From the NCBI GenBank assembly GCA_026225945.1, contig JAMJFZ010001733.1:1-64000 (forward strand): DNA of 64,000 nt. Reading direction: 5' to 3'. The notes below the pieces were generated by a model. It searched no databases. It had not been told where the DNA came from and saw only the letters and a list, made by a program, of their open reading frames with translations. This stretch comes from Cricetomys ansorgei (taxonomy: Eukaryota > Chordata > Mammalia > Rodentia > Nesomyidae). Positions 1-12,650 of this stretch are shown here, piece after piece (positions within the stretch are counted from its first letter, which is position 1; each line of letters begins with the position of its first letter). Both the position numbers and the translations under genes were made by a program.

Positions 1-465
1 ATGGTGTTAATTCCAAGCAGATAATTCACATGGGGAATTTGTGTGTTGGCTCAGGATCTTTAGCAGAAATTGTGTGGAAATCCTGTGTGAACTGGTTTGA
101 TAGCATAACTTAAGGTCATCTTGATGAGGAACTGAAGAATGCTAAACCAAGACTTATTTACATTCAAACATCTTCTTCGTGTGGCTTCTTGTGTTATGAA
201 GACCAGTGACTTACCACTCACAACATAATAGAGGTGAATTTTATAAATGGCTTATTTGTATGTGCTCATTTTGAGTGTTAAAAGAGACAGAGAGAGGTAG
301 CAGAGCCTTGGTCAGGCTTGTCTCCATTCTTTTAGTAGCTGTGGAGAGTCGTGAGTCAAGTCTCCAAGTTTGCATTATGATGATTAACAAACTGCTTTAT
401 CCTTCTCTAGAGTTTGTTTTTAAAACCTGTGTTTTTCAAGGTTAGTAAAGTACTGTGTGTTCCAG
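1..465. other. Non-repetitive stretch, nothing recognised
   Basis: AT-rich sequence without a convincing open frame, RNA gene or familiar repeat. No feature can be supported here. Confidence 0.5.
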
Positions 466-536
466 AGGTTGAAGCAGTCAGATCACAAGTTTAAGTCAAT
501 CTGGGCCTTTTAGTGAGCCTTGTCTCAAAGAGAAAA
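466..536 (+). mobile_element. Degenerate B1-like SINE fragment
   Basis: The stretch follows the right half of a B1 (7SL-derived) element: a gaagcagtcagatcacaagt segment like the B1 'gaggcaggtggatctct' part, then a 'caatctgggcc' and 'gagccttgtctcaaag' ending. The left part is missing and divergence is high, so this is an old or proto-B1 copy. B1s carry an internal pol III promoter, but box A is absent here. Confidence 0.5.
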
Positions 537-1211
537 ACATAATCTGAGTTTCCAAAACAAATTACATTCAGGCAACATGCCAGATTCTATTTTCTTCCAG
601 TGTTTTCCTAATTTTGAGCTTGCTTTTGGGTTGCACTACGAGTCAGAGGTTACTTGGATTTAAATATAACTCACCTAGAAAAGTAGCAAATGTCTGGGGA
701 GGAAGTCATTGAGACATATTATTTGTGACATTCAAACAAATTGTTGTAGAGCAAAGGCACGTAATGAGAAAACACCACACCAAACATGGAAACCCCTGCA
801 AAACTCTCAAGACTGAGGATTCTCTGATGAACACTTTCTGTTAAACACTTTCTGGGAAAAGAAATACAATACTGAGTCTGCATGTCACAATCAGGAGCTC
901 ACCTCCTGTTCCATGACACTTCTGGTAAAAATGGGTTTCCTCAAATCAGAAATTAGTCCAGAAGGAGTTATCAGAGGAGCTGAATGCCTCTATCGGACAT
1001 GTGTCTTACATGTGCCGATAATGAAAACATTTTCTCTTAACTTTGTCACTCTTGATTTTTAATATAAAATATCTATTTGATCAGTACATATTAGATAATA
1101 TACTGATCATTTTTTAGCTCATTTTTGATGGGTCAAGAATCAAATTGATTGGTTACAAACAGAAAAATAACTTGGTAGAAAAATTTACTGTATCTATTCA
1201 AAGACCAAATC
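537..1211. other. Stretch without recognised features
   Basis: AT-rich non-coding sequence; no open frame of interest, no familiar repeat. Confidence 0.45.
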
Positions 1212-1360
1212 ATGTGTGTGTGTGTACACATATATGTGATATATAATATAGTATCATATACATGTGTGTGTATATATATATGTATGTGTGTGTATATATA
1301 TATAAATGATAGACTATATATAAATAGATGATAGACACCATATGTATGATATATATGATA

Positions 1361-1410
<50 letters not shown>

Positions 1411-1416
1411 TATGAT
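1212..1416. repeat. Compound TG/TA microsatellite
   Basis: Short TG runs alternate with TA runs, ending in a long pure TA block at about 1364-1402. Interspersed 'gatagac' units recur between the blocks. Apparent minus-strand reading frames across it (rich in Tyr-Ile) are simple-repeat artefacts. Confidence 0.95.
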
Positions 1417-2714
1417 AGACTGAGGAACTTAGCTGTAAAATTGGAGGAAACAGTGGGAATTTAAATAAATTGGTCAAAAGTTATATTTAGCCTCTATTAA
1501 ATATGAACCCTTCTAAACTTCTTATTTCATCTACAAAGAACTTTTACTAAATGAATAAATTGCTAGAGACCACGTAAGAGTGGTAACTCACAGTAAAGTA
1601 TGAACTTACCAGTGTTACAAGGAGAGCACCACTGATCTTCTAAAAGAGAATGACTTTCCCTTTGGGATGATATATCTTTCTTATTTTTTGGGAGGAGCAT
1701 GTGTTTGATAGGGGACAGAAGCATTTAGAGAAACTAAAGAAAAGTATGTCTAGGAACAGAACTGGAGGAGACACATGAGCCATACCTGTTCTCCAGATGC
1801 TGCAGCCGGTAGCCACTATCTCACCTTAGCCTCACTTAGGCATGTGGTGAGCAAAGACTCATATCCACACCCCAAAATGAGGTAGTGAAGGTTCACAGAT
1901 GTTTAGAAATCCACTCATTGTAGCGGAGAGATCTTGGTGTATAGCCTCTTATTTATGCATCATAATTCTATATGGGCAGATAATAAAACACAAAGAAAGC
2001 TATTCTCAGATGTTCTATGACCTGCTACAGCATGGTAGTAGGGAATGTACCAGACTACAGGGGTCCTTCAGGAATCTCATCCACAAGTTGGATAGGTCAA
2101 ATTGTCTCCTTTGCTGAGATCTTTCTATTCATGTATATGAGTGGGCCTCTCATTTTCTTATCCAATAGAATTTGGTGAGTTCTTTAATACACTCATTTTT
2201 TCCACAACTTATTTTTCATGCCATCTTAGGCTTGACCCTTAAAGAAAATGCCTTTATATTCAGAGTTAAAAATCTTGTCACTCTACTAAGAGGCACTACA
2301 GGAATCTGAAGTTTGTTAGGAGTACAAAGTTCAGAAGCCAGAATAATTGCTTTCAAGTTTGAATTGGACAAAAATGTCCATGTTGTGGCTAGAGAGCAAT
2401 GTGAATGTGTCCACAGTCACCAGGCTCAAGTCAAGTTGCATTCTTCTCATCTGTGTTCACTCTGTTCCTTCCTCTCTGCCTTGCTGGTGGAAGTGGAGGT
2501 GCTGAGTACACATGGTGCTTGATCCAACAAACCCCGTGATTTCACCCATTGTTCCTCCTAAACCTACTCCATTTCCAACAATTTGTTTTGATGTAACACC
2601 TTAGAGTTTGGGGTAAATTTTCTGATCTGTAGAACTTTCATACTTCTGAGTGCAGGTTTACAGTGCTCCTACAGTTCAATGGTCAACCTAAAGTGCTGGT
2701 CTTCAAGTATCTTC
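1417..2714. other. Stretch without recognised features
   Basis: Two open frames of about 70 codons (1899-2117 and 2313-2522, plus) show no family resemblance and no splice or promoter context. I see no repeat I can name. Confidence 0.45.
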
Positions 2715-2938
2715 CACATTTTTTGAGACAGAGCCTCCTCTTCATTGACCAGGAATCTTACCAGGTAATCCAGTGGAATGAGCTTCCAGGGAATTGTCTC
2801 TGCATCCACTGGGTTTACTAGTGTGTACTGGTATGCCAAGTTTTTAACATGGGTTCTGAGGATATGAACTTATTTCTGTTCTTATGCTTATAAAGCCAGT
2901 ACTTTTTACCAACTGAGTTATCTCCCCCCACCCAGATG
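2715..2938 (-). mobile_element. B4/RSINE1-type SINE, reverse orientation
   Basis: Read on the plus strand it begins with 'ttttttgagacagagcctc' (the complement of the B1-like tail of B4). It then passes through a 'catgggttctgaggat' segment and ends with the complement of a tRNA-derived head, 'accaactgagttatctcccc'. A tRNA-like head joined to a B1-like tail is the B4/RSINE arrangement. It is fairly diverged. Confidence 0.7.
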
Positions 2939-4107
2939 ATTATCTTTTAAAAATATAATCAGCTCCACGTCAATCCTGCATGCTCCTAATTGCAATATCT
3001 AATGTGTTTATAAGTTAGCTGAATTGATTTTTAACATATTGAAATTCATTCATGCAAGTGAACATTATTCTTTAAATTAATCACCACAGAACACCATAGT
3101 AGTCATAATAACTATTCATTAAAGAAAATCTTGTTATGGGCTCTTAGAAGTGATCCAATTTCTAAAGACAAGGTAGAAACCAAAATTCTTTTTTTCTTTG
3201 TGTGGAGACACACATGCCACAATGAGAGAATCAAAAGATGACTTCCAAAACAAACCCGAGTGTGATCAACAAAGGACTTCGTGATTTCAAAACACTTGAA
3301 TGCCTTAATGTGTGAAAAACAAATGTGTGTTGGGTACATGTACAGAACAAGCAATCGTCAGAGCAGAAATAGTATCCTCTCTCAAGACATGCCTGACTGA
3401 CTATTTGGTAACTGTATAACAACTCTCAGCCACAAAAGACAGCCTGGACTACTGGGTAATTAGGATGATGGTGTGAGGTAGACTGCTGTGTGATTACTGC
3501 CTACGATTCTCTCCTTATTCCTGTTCCTAAACATATCATCCAGGCCAGAATATAAGTGGAACTTTCATTCTTTTAAATCACGAGCAGCATTTTTTTCCTT
3601 GGAGCTACCAAGAAGAGCAGACACCAAGCAGTTCCCCGTCTGTTTTCATTTGCAGTATGTTCTCCTCATTTAACTGCCACCTGACTTCATTTTCTTTCAT
3701 GAAGGGGTAGGAGATATAAGATCTGATAATTCAAGGCTACTTTCATGCTTTTTGTTCCTTTGAGTTAGCAAAGTTTTATAATAGGGAGCAGATAGCTCAG
3801 GCCAGCATCTTCCTGTGATACACCAAAAATAAATACTGAGCTCTTATCAACTAAAACTTAAATTCCTAATTTTCTTCAGAGAACAGACTGATGAAACTTT
3901 GTATTTCAAATTTAAATCCAAACTTGTACCTACTACAGTGTACTTTTCTAGCTTAAGTGCATGCTTTCCCAGGCTCACAGATCCCACCTGCCCACCTTCA
4001 GACCATAGTAAACTCCTGGCCTTTTGATTTTTACATTGTTTAAAACAGCCACTTAGAATCATTTATTGCAGTAACACTTTTTGGAATGGGTCTTAAGTCA
4101 TTGGTTG
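2939..4107. other. Stretch without recognised features
   Basis: Overlapping minus-strand open frames of 60-80 codons at 3112-3422 lack any recognisable motif. No repeat is evident. Confidence 0.45.
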
Positions 4108-4161
4108 AGGCTGGCCTAAAACCTTGTTCAGCCTCCAAAGTAGCTGGTCCGACACACAACC
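4108..4161 (-). mobile_element. Possible B1/7SL-derived SINE relic
   Basis: The motifs 'gaggctggcctaaaacc', 'cctccaaagtagctgg' and 'cacacaac' follow the order seen in a reverse-oriented B1 or primate-Alu-like monomer. It is short and diverged, so the call is weak. Confidence 0.35.
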
Positions 4162-4990
4162 TTTGTCATGAGTGCTGTGTCTTTGAGTGAGTGATATTTT
4201 TTCAACACTTGAAAAGCTATTGGCCTGGTACACATCAGTGTTCCATGAGGGATCATCAACAGTAAGGGTGGTGACATTGTGTGCTGAAGTGGTGGGAGGC
4301 AGGGAATTGGAAGCTGGGTTGCCTCACTCCTAAGCCCAAATTTTCTCTCGTTTATTACTGTCTATGCTATCTATTTAATACTATCTATTACCCCACTACT
4401 AGGTATCAGTTACCTTGGGAAGTGACTCAAGAGCCATGGAACCTACACAATTCTAAGGTTCTGTCTTCCTTATTATTTGTTGTTTAAAAGATAGGAATAG
4501 TGACCAGAAGGAACTCATTTCCTGGAAAAATAAAGATAAAATTTTAGTTATAGTTATAGTTATTGGAAGATGTTGCAATCTAACAGAAATTTTAATTCTC
4601 AAATATCAAAAGTATATATCAGGGCAAACAACTGCCCAATGTGCCAATGTTACTCAGTTTCTAGAGAGCATACCAAGATGGTAGTAATGCTAGGGTTAAA
4701 GTATTTCGTCCCCGAAGTAGCCACTTTGAAAAGAAGGCTTATGGCTTATACAGCATGTTTACAATTCTTTGTCCTATAGTCAGTAAGTGCCTTTTGTCTT
4801 TATACCCCTTACCAGGAATAAAGACAAACATGTTCACAGAAAGAAAAAATCAAATTCTCTTTTTATCCATTAAATATTACTGATGTAATGGTGTATAGCC
4901 TTTAAGAAATGATAAATCTAGAGATATCTATTGGATTAAGACACATGAAGATTTTAAATGAAGTTAGCATAGCATATAATTCCTGAATGA
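4162..4990. other. Stretch without recognised features
   Basis: A small 'tagtta' triplication at 4546-4562 is the only local structure. No gene or known repeat is supported. Confidence 0.4.
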
Positions 4991-5028
<38 letters not shown>

Positions 5029-5032
5029 CCTT

Positions 5033-5071
<39 letters not shown>
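4991..5071. repeat. (TA)n followed by (TG)n microsatellite
   Basis: About 18 TA units (to 5027) are separated by eight bases from about 18 TG units (5036-5071). Both blocks are pure. The short open frame through them is an artefact. Confidence 0.97.
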
Positions 5072-5074
<3 letters not shown>

Positions 5075-6205
5075 CCCTTCTGTACCCAAACAAGGTACAA
5101 AGATGCATGAGCCTACTAAGAGGTCTCCTAAAAAACAAACCAATCATTTTCTTTAAAATTAATTATACTCTAGTTTAATTATTTTTTTAATAAAATGGCT
5201 TTTCATATATTTTCATTACAGAAATTTTGTGTGTCTCTATTTGTGCTAGTAGCCTACAGAGTTTCAGAAATTTATGTTGGGTTCATAGCTTCTAGTTGCA
5301 AAAGGGCAAAATAAAACTGAATCGAGTATTATTGCTGCAGATAATTTTGGCTCAGGATGCTTGTTAAAAGTAGTGGAATTTCAGTTAAAAGTTACATGGA
5401 AATTAGAAATTAAATTAAAAAGTCATCTGTAAATCAGTAAGTTTATTAGTAGAGACAGATTTTTGTCTTATGATTGATACTGGGAGCAAAATCAGAGCAG
5501 TGATTTAGACTAGCAAGCTATTAACTGCTTTAGAATAGTCAAAGGAGGTAGGATATCAGGAAGGCAAATCCTTAGCAGAGAAGAATAGAGAGAGATGCTA
5601 ATATTAGTGATCCATTTAGCTGTAAATAATGGATATCAAAGATGGGGAAAACTGAGGGCTGGGTGGGTAAAAGGAGCATTGAATGAAAATAGGATTTGCT
5701 GATTTAGTGATGACAGTGGTTAATATGGAAAGAGAAGACTTCATAAATACACATATTTAGGAGAAATTATAAGGACGATGATTTCATCAAAGAACAGGAA
5801 TTCTTTGCCATATTGTGTGTGGATCAACAAAGAGAAGTCCGTGGGGTAAGCTGTGCTCACCTGTTTCCATACAGTGATGTTGATTTAAAAAAAAACTGAA
5901 AAGAAATTCTGTTATACAGATATTTAAATTTGTCTGAGGTCTCAGAGTTCAGGCACATTAATAGTTTCATTTGTGTATCTTTTCTCACCCCATCCTAAAC
6001 TTCTGAAAGAAAAACTAGGCTCTATCAGTGACTGAAAGTACAGGAGTATACACAGTGTGAATCTATACTAAGAATTCTTTTTTCCTGTTGGGAATAGGAA
6101 TATGGTTTTTGTTGAGGTATGGAAAGAGTTTCACATTATTACCTGTAAACCATTTGCTTAGTAAATTGATTCTTAATTGAGGAAACATAAAAAGTTATCT
6201 GTCTG
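5072..6205. other. Stretch without recognised features
   Basis: AT-rich unique-looking sequence; no open frame above 60 codons, no repeat I recognise. Confidence 0.45.
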
Positions 6206-6415
6206 GGCCGTGAGAGATGAAGATGGCTCAGCAGTTAAGAGTACTTGTTGCTTGTACAGAGTTCAATTCCCAGAACCCACAACCATCAGTAACTCTAGTT
6301 CCAGGGCATCTGAGATCTTCTTTTTACCTCTACAGACACCAGGCACACACAGATAGCACAGATATTCAAGCAGGCAAAATATTCATGCACATAATATAAA
6401 ATTTTTAAAACTTAA
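6206..6415 (+). mobile_element. B3 (B2-superfamily) SINE
   Basis: The head 'gaagatggctcagcagttaa' matches the tRNA-derived pol III promoter (box A region) of B2/B3 SINEs. It is followed by 'gagttcaattcccagaaccc' (box B region), a 'ggcacacacagatag' segment and an A-rich tail. Divergence and the middle section suggest B3 rather than young B2. An open frame of 60 codons inside it is not a gene. Confidence 0.85.
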
Positions 6416-9400
6416 AAACAAGACTATCAATCTGATAGCAATACTTTAGTTTATAAAAGATGTCAGCAAGCAACATGTCTGGAGTATTAAATCCTGAGCA
6501 TATACTATGTTTTAAGAATTGTTTCATGAGTTAAATGTGGCATATGAACCAAGAAGGTCTAACATCTGTCTTCCCTGATGCAGAAATCTACTATGCAAAG
6601 CAAAAGATCCTTTTCAGAGTTGAAAGTTATCAAGGAATAGACAAGGTGAAAAACATGAACAGGACTGATAAATTCTAACTCTGATTTAAGCTTGAAGAGG
6701 GAAAACGTTTGTGAAACAGCTCAGGAGAAATACAAATGAGACTTTGGACAGAAGCCTCATTAGGAATATATACTGTGCTGATCTGTATCCTTGATAAGAG
6801 CAGAGTCCACTGGGTCCTGTCTACTGGGCCAGCAACTATAGGTTCTCAGCAAATATCTATTTTAGAATAAAATGAAGACCGATTTTTTAATTAACACTTA
6901 AGGCATTTTGAAAAGAATAAAATAATAAAAATGGACAGAAAGTGACATCTCACTCAATATTTAAATGTTTTATTTCCATAATTAGTCAAGTAATGATGTG
7001 ATCTTTTGGTGAGAATTCATATGAAAGTTGATGGAACAGGACAGAAAACCTTGTCCTAGTATTTAAATGAAATTATGTGATGTTTATCAGGTGAGAAAAG
7101 CATGTCACAAACACCTACCAGGTACTCAAAGATTTTAAGACAAAGTAGAAAGTCCAAATGTAGAAACAAAGACAAAGAAAGAAAGAAACCATAAAATACA
7201 GAGGGAAATGCAAGTGAGTACATTAGCATGGCTGTTCATAATGGTTTACGTTAACACAGGCCTCTGTGAAAGGGGCCTGACTTTCACAAATTACTTCTTA
7301 CTATTCTCGTTTTGCCTCTGGCTTATACCATTACAAATAGTGATTTGAAAGAGCTACGACCACTAGAGAGAAAAGGAATAAAATATCCTAGATGTCCCAG
7401 ATATTAGATTCCTCTTATCTAAGCCAGCCAAGAAATCTAAATCACTTGAAGATACATTTTGAGAAGCCTGAACCATGAGATTTCACCTGAAATAGTGTGA
7501 TTAAATTTAGAGCTATGCAGAGTCAAGTTCATTAGAATGTAAAGCTTAAATCTTATTGTTTTATCAAGAAACATTTTTAGTTTTCTCTCTGAATGCCTTA
7601 GAACTCACTTAAAAATAAGTATTTTATGTTCTGATTTTAAAATATATGTATAGTCAGCTGTTAATAGTTCTGAATTAGTTTCTTGAGTTATGCAAATTAA
7701 ATATCTAGAAGTTCCTATTAGGAAAGACTTTGCAATCTAAGGAAGATTTTAAACTCTGAGACTTATAAAACAGTCATTGTCATTTCTTGAGTACTAGAAA
7801 GAAAACGTGCACAATTTTCAAAACAAATTTTCTTCCAACTATCCATTTCTGCTTTATTAAAAAAAAATTGTACCATAAGTGCATAACTGAAACAGCTGTG
7901 TAGTGGATGGAGGAGCCTCCCTCCTTGGTAATTGGTTCCACCCACATTTTTCCTTGGTGATGTTCTCTATCTCAAGTGAAACAGCCTGTCAGTGTTTATG
8001 AGAGCCAATCTTTAACATGGCTTTGATATGACAGAATCTCTCAACAGTGTTCTCTCTGAATTTTGTCTCAATAACGGACCTGATTTCTGCAATGATGCAG
8101 AAAATCGTGTTTAGTGTACACAATTCTGAGCATGATCTTGATCAAAGTTTTGCAAAGCAATCTAATCTTAATTTGAGTAGAGACAGAAACAATCACAGAC
8201 ATTTGGCCTTCAAAAGTGATCTTTTCTACTGTATGTCACTGCCCAAGCCTCTGTTTATTTAATCCATTAATCCAAAATTAATAAATCCATTTTATAGGGC
8301 TTTACTGTGCTTGCTACTTGTAACTAATCAAGTAAGTATTATAATTTATTAGCTAGTACACCGTATTTGACTTTTCAAAAGTTAAAAATCCATATCCTGC
8401 CAAGAAGTCGTCAAACTAGATCACATGACTGTGTGTCCGTACAAAGAGGAAAACTAGATGTACTGAAAACCAGAGATTCATTTTTTTTAAAGAAGAGCTC
8501 TGATACTTTCTTCTACTTCTAAAAGACACTATGTTGAAATTTTACTCATCATTTAAATGATGATTGTGATCATAAGAATAACTGATACACTTACAATAAA
8601 TGAGTTTTGGAGTGATTTCATGAGTATAGTTATGCCAAAGAGAAGGATGAGGGAGGCAGTCTAAGGAAGCGGTCCATAGAGTTGAGGATCACCAATCACT
8701 ATCTAGAGTGCTCTCTGTTATAAAGATGGAGCATGTTAAACTTCTAAAATGCTCACTGTTTAAGAAGAAAATCAATAAAAATAATTTGTATTTCAAATCA
8801 TACAAAAACACTATGAAGCAGTTGCTAGCATAACAGACATAGCTCAACAGACATCAACTCCACTAATTGAAGAGGTTTTGTGTTGGGTAAACAAAAAAGC
8901 AAGTTCAAAGATAATCTTTGATGTCATGGAAAATTTCTTTCAAGAATATGTTAATCCTTTACTTAAAAACTTAACTATTTTTTTGGTGTTGTTTTGGATT
9001 TGTTGGCTCTGAGCCTCATTACTTTTTATAGTCACTCATCAACCTTCTCAGTGTCGTCAGCACAAATTCCCAGGTTGCTCTGCAAACTTCCATAAGATAG
9101 GAGTGACTTCTTTGTAATCCATTTCTTAAAAACCTCCATTTGCAAACATGACAAGAGAAAAAGAAGAAAAAATTACAGAAAAAATAACATGAACAGCAGC
9201 ACTAAATATGCATGATACTCAAATTTAGCATCTGCATTCCTGGTTTTGCATTCTAATTCATTTCATGTTTTTCATCTGCTATCACAATTGCCCATTTAAA
9301 ACATTCCTTTCTCTTTAGAACCCAGATTTAAATTCCCTTCTCCACACAAATTTTCCAACACATGAAAATAATCTGATGACTTAATTTGGCATGAAACAAT

Positions 9401-9787
9401 ACTTGATCTTAATATGCTTCTAGTTAGTTAAGGCAGTAAGTGTGCAACTACTTAGTCTATAACAAGGAACAGCTAATCTGCAAGAGTGGTATCTTCCTGG
9501 TTCAGCTCAGTAGTAGTGTTGATGTGTGTCTTATTTGCCTTGTTCTATATCATTGGAACAGATGATGTTCCAATCATCTGAGGGAGAGAATCAACTCCAA
9601 TAACTTGCTCTACCTCATTAAGCACAGAAGACATTTGCTCAGTGCTTCAGTAAAATACAGATGGAAAAGGCATAACATGGGTCAGTAAGCTTTTTTTTTT
9701 TTACTTTTGTCAAAGGTATGAAATAAGAGAATAAGTGCAGATCACTAGACCTCTAAAATAACACATGAAATCTGCTTGTGTAGAATG
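6416..9787. other. 3.4 kb stretch without recognised repeats or genes
   Basis: The longest uncluttered unique-looking section in the first part of the window. Open frames of 60-71 codons (7763-7945 minus, 8047-8262 plus) have no recognisable motif. A small alternative-hairpin structure lies at 9552-9580. Confidence 0.45.
9552..9580. repeat. Overlapping alternative hairpins
   Basis: ATTGGAACA (9552-9560) pairs perfectly with TGTTCCAAT (9566-9574). The overlapping CAGATGAT (9559-9566) pairs perfectly with ATCATCTG (9573-9580). The two stems exclude each other. Confidence 0.6.

Positions 9788-9821
<34 letters not shown>
9788..9821. repeat. (AC)n microsatellite
   Basis: About 17 uninterrupted AC units. 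Confidence 0.97.
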
Positions 9822-9822
<1 letters not shown>

Positions 9823-11621
9823 TCTTGCACGTACACATACATCATTTGCATTCATAGAAAGTCTATGCTCCAATAAAACTATTTATAAAATAAACAAGAA
9901 GGGATTGAACTGGTATGGGCCATAACCTGTATTTTGCTAAATCCTCTTCTACATGACTTCTTGTTCTAAGTTGGATTTCCTCAAGGCAGAACCTGAAACA
10001 AGAATTTGGTTTCACCATTCAGTTCCTACAGAAAACATACAAGGGAGAGAGGAAAGCAGACTAGGGAAGGGAAAGGAGCCTGGCACAGTGAGGTCAGAGG
10101 CCTCTGAACTGCCTGATCCAGCATGGGGGTAGTGAAGCCATTCTGGAGGAGCAAAATCCTGAAGGGTTATTGGGCAGAGAAACAGGTTTTGTAACTATCT
10201 CCCTCTGCCCTTCCATCATTTCGTATAGCAGTTGTAAGGGGTAGGTGTGTGTTTCAATATTCCCAAACTCTTATTTAGCCTGTGTCAGTCTCCACAAAAG
10301 GACGCAGGACACACAGGTGAAATACAGAGATTTTATGGAATTTAAAATCTATGTCTTCATCTCTGTGATAAAATGTATGTCACCTGTATTCTCTGGACTC
10401 CCCTCTCCACACAGCCCCTCCAGAGCTGGTTCTCCAGTATTTTCTATGAAGAGTCAGGGCTCACAAACTACCAAACTTCACAGCCTGATTGAAATGTTGT
10501 TCCTAAATCAATGGGCCAAGTGACACTTGTGCCAGCTCGTACATATGGAATATGGCCCACGGCCAACCCATATTCAGTGTGTAAGGACACGAGTCTTTAT
10601 CCATCTTGGGGTTGGGTTGCTGGGTCCTTCACCCCAGACTAGGTAGTTCTATGTCTTGCCATCCTCTGGAGATTTCGTCTCGGGTTATGTAGGCCTCTGT
10701 CAACCCCTTGCATTGTCTATTTTGGATGAGCTTACAGCACTGAGTCGGTCAGTCCCCATCCCTACAAACAGCTGGATCTGGTCTTCCAGCCCCATTATAG
10801 CTCATCCCTTCACTACCAGCTACTCTTCAAAATTCACTTAAAGAAATCCCTCCCTCTGTCCCACACTGTCCACACAGCTTGCTTTTCTTTTGTCACTCGA
10901 CTAAGGAGGATTGATCCGTTTGCTCAACATCTCCCTCCTATCAGTGTGTAAATGCCACAGGGCAAGGCTGTAGCTTCAGTTAGTTATTGACTATATGACA
11001 GTAGACGATGCCTAAAACATAAAGACATTTGTCAAAAACATGTAGGTTTGAAACTGTGCACAGTATGTTATTCAGAAAATTCCACTTATATATTTATCTT
11101 CAGAGAATAATAGAACTCTGAAAGCATTTGTGTTAATGTCAACATAGTCTATCACGTATCCTTCATCTACACTTGAAACCTCCTGGTGAAGAAAAATCAA
11201 TAACTGAACACATTATATGCATATCCATTTACTGACACGGAAACTAAAAAGAGATGTATGAAGCACACACAAATTTTACACATATGTATGTGATGACACT
11301 GTATGATGGTCCTTCCAGAAGTATCTTATTGAAAACGGAGGGATTTCCCCCCCGCAACAAAATAGATAAAAAGAATATATTTACTCATTCTATCCCACCT
11401 TCTCTTAGGACCAGGCTTTCTTCTTCTGACTTCTGTATATTCACTGAAATTCCATGGTGCTCTTAATTCCCAGTTTCATGAACTCTTAGATCATCCCTTG
11501 ATATTTCTCATGTGTGAATGACACTGGCCACTCACTGGCAGTTTGTAATAATTGTTGAATTCAGAAACACCTCCACATGTTCCTCTCTCAGATCCCTGGA
11601 TTGGATTTTACTATTGCATAC
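9822..11621. other. Stretch without recognised features
   Basis: Open frames of 61-92 codons (10245-10523, 10656-10841, 11254-11466, plus) show no domain, no signal peptide and no consistent splice context. The 10.0-10.9 kb part is richer in C+T than its surroundings and might be an old LTR, but I cannot support this. Confidence 0.4.
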
Positions 11622-11806
11622 ACTTTGTTTGTTTGTTTCTTTGTTTTGTTTTGTTTTGTTTTTGTTTTTTTAGAGACAGGGTTTCTTTGTTGTAACTCTG
11701 GTTGTCCTAGAACTCACTCTGTAGACCAGGTTGGCCTCAAATTCATAGATATCCACCTGCCTCTGCTTTTGGAGTGCTTTTAGGCATATACCACCACTGC
11801 CTGGCT
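11622..11806 (-). mobile_element. B1 SINE, reverse orientation
   Basis: Starts on the plus strand with a (GTTT)n/poly-T tail. It runs through 'agagacagggtttctttg', 'gaactcactctgtagaccag', 'gttggcctcaaattcatag' and 'gcctctgc', and ends near 'ccaccactgcctggct'. This is the near full-length complement of B1 with its A-rich tail. Confidence 0.93.
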
Positions 11807-12179
11807 TACTCTTAAATTTGGAGCAGTTTTATGATTTAGGGACAAAATTACTCAGTTTTTGAGAGATGAGTATATTTATTACATTTCTTCTCCTCAAAAT
11901 CTCACTTAGGTGTTATAATTTTCACACAAATAAATCAGTTTTCTTCCAGTAGATAACATTTGTGACATAAGTTTAGGGATATAAGAAATTCTCAGTAGAT
12001 ATTATCTATATGTTTAGATTTTTCATGCCAAAACAAAAGTATTGTCATAAGGTATAATTTATATTTATTTGTTATTTTAGAAAATTCTAAGGAAATCTCC
12101 CAAAAGTTCTGCCTCTAGTTTCACCAGTTGAAACCTCAATTCAGGTGTTGGAAAAGGTAAATTTACATATGCTCTAACC
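11807..12179. other. Stretch without recognised features
   Basis: AT-rich; nothing recognised. Confidence 0.4.
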
Positions 12180-12650
12180 TGAATGTTAAATGCCTCCCAA
12201 CGCCCGTGTGCTAAAATCTTGGCCCCCAAAGTAAAACTCCTGAGAGCAGTTGAAACTTCAAGATTTGAGGCCCCAAAGGAAGTCTTTGGTCACTGGGTAC
12301 ATGCTTTGGAGAAGAGTGTGTTTCCTGGCCTCTGTTCAAATCACTCTCCTGATGTGAGGTAAGCTAGCTGCTGTGAGGCACTGCCTTGATATAGGCACAA
12401 AGGAGAGGTTCTGATTGACCCTTCAACACCATGGACCCAAACAAGTCCCTTATGCCCTGATGATGTTAAGATCGTTGTTACAGTGACAGACCACTGCCTG
12501 GTGCGGTATGAGATCATGTAATTATGTATGTGAGCTTAAACCTTATATAAATTAACTGCCAAAACTGTAGGAGATGATCTTTGACTGCTTTTCATCACCT
12601 ACAGTAAAACTTTAGTTGTCACTCAGCAGTGACAGATAATTCATCACCAT
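12180..12650 (+). mobile_element. Probable old LTR/medium-reiteration relic
   Basis: The order 'gaatgttaaatgcctccc', 'cttggcccccaaagt', 'aagtctttggtcactggg' and a closing 'caaacaagtcccttatgcc' region resembles the consensus layout of mammalian MaLR-type LTRs and related medium-reiteration repeats. Family and boundaries are uncertain. Confidence 0.35.

Noticed and set aside
1133..1477. 114-codon minus-strand open frame rich in Tyr and Ile
   Set aside because: It is a translation of the TG/TA microsatellite, with no conserved protein features outside the repeat.
4140..4175. 'ctggtccga' as a Y-RNA-like start
   Set aside because: The similarity is about nine bases only; the rest does not match, and a B1-like relic explains the segment better.
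9495..9540. 'ttcagctcagtagtagtgtt' as a possible ID element head
   Set aside because: Only a few bases match an ID consensus and no box B or A tail follows.
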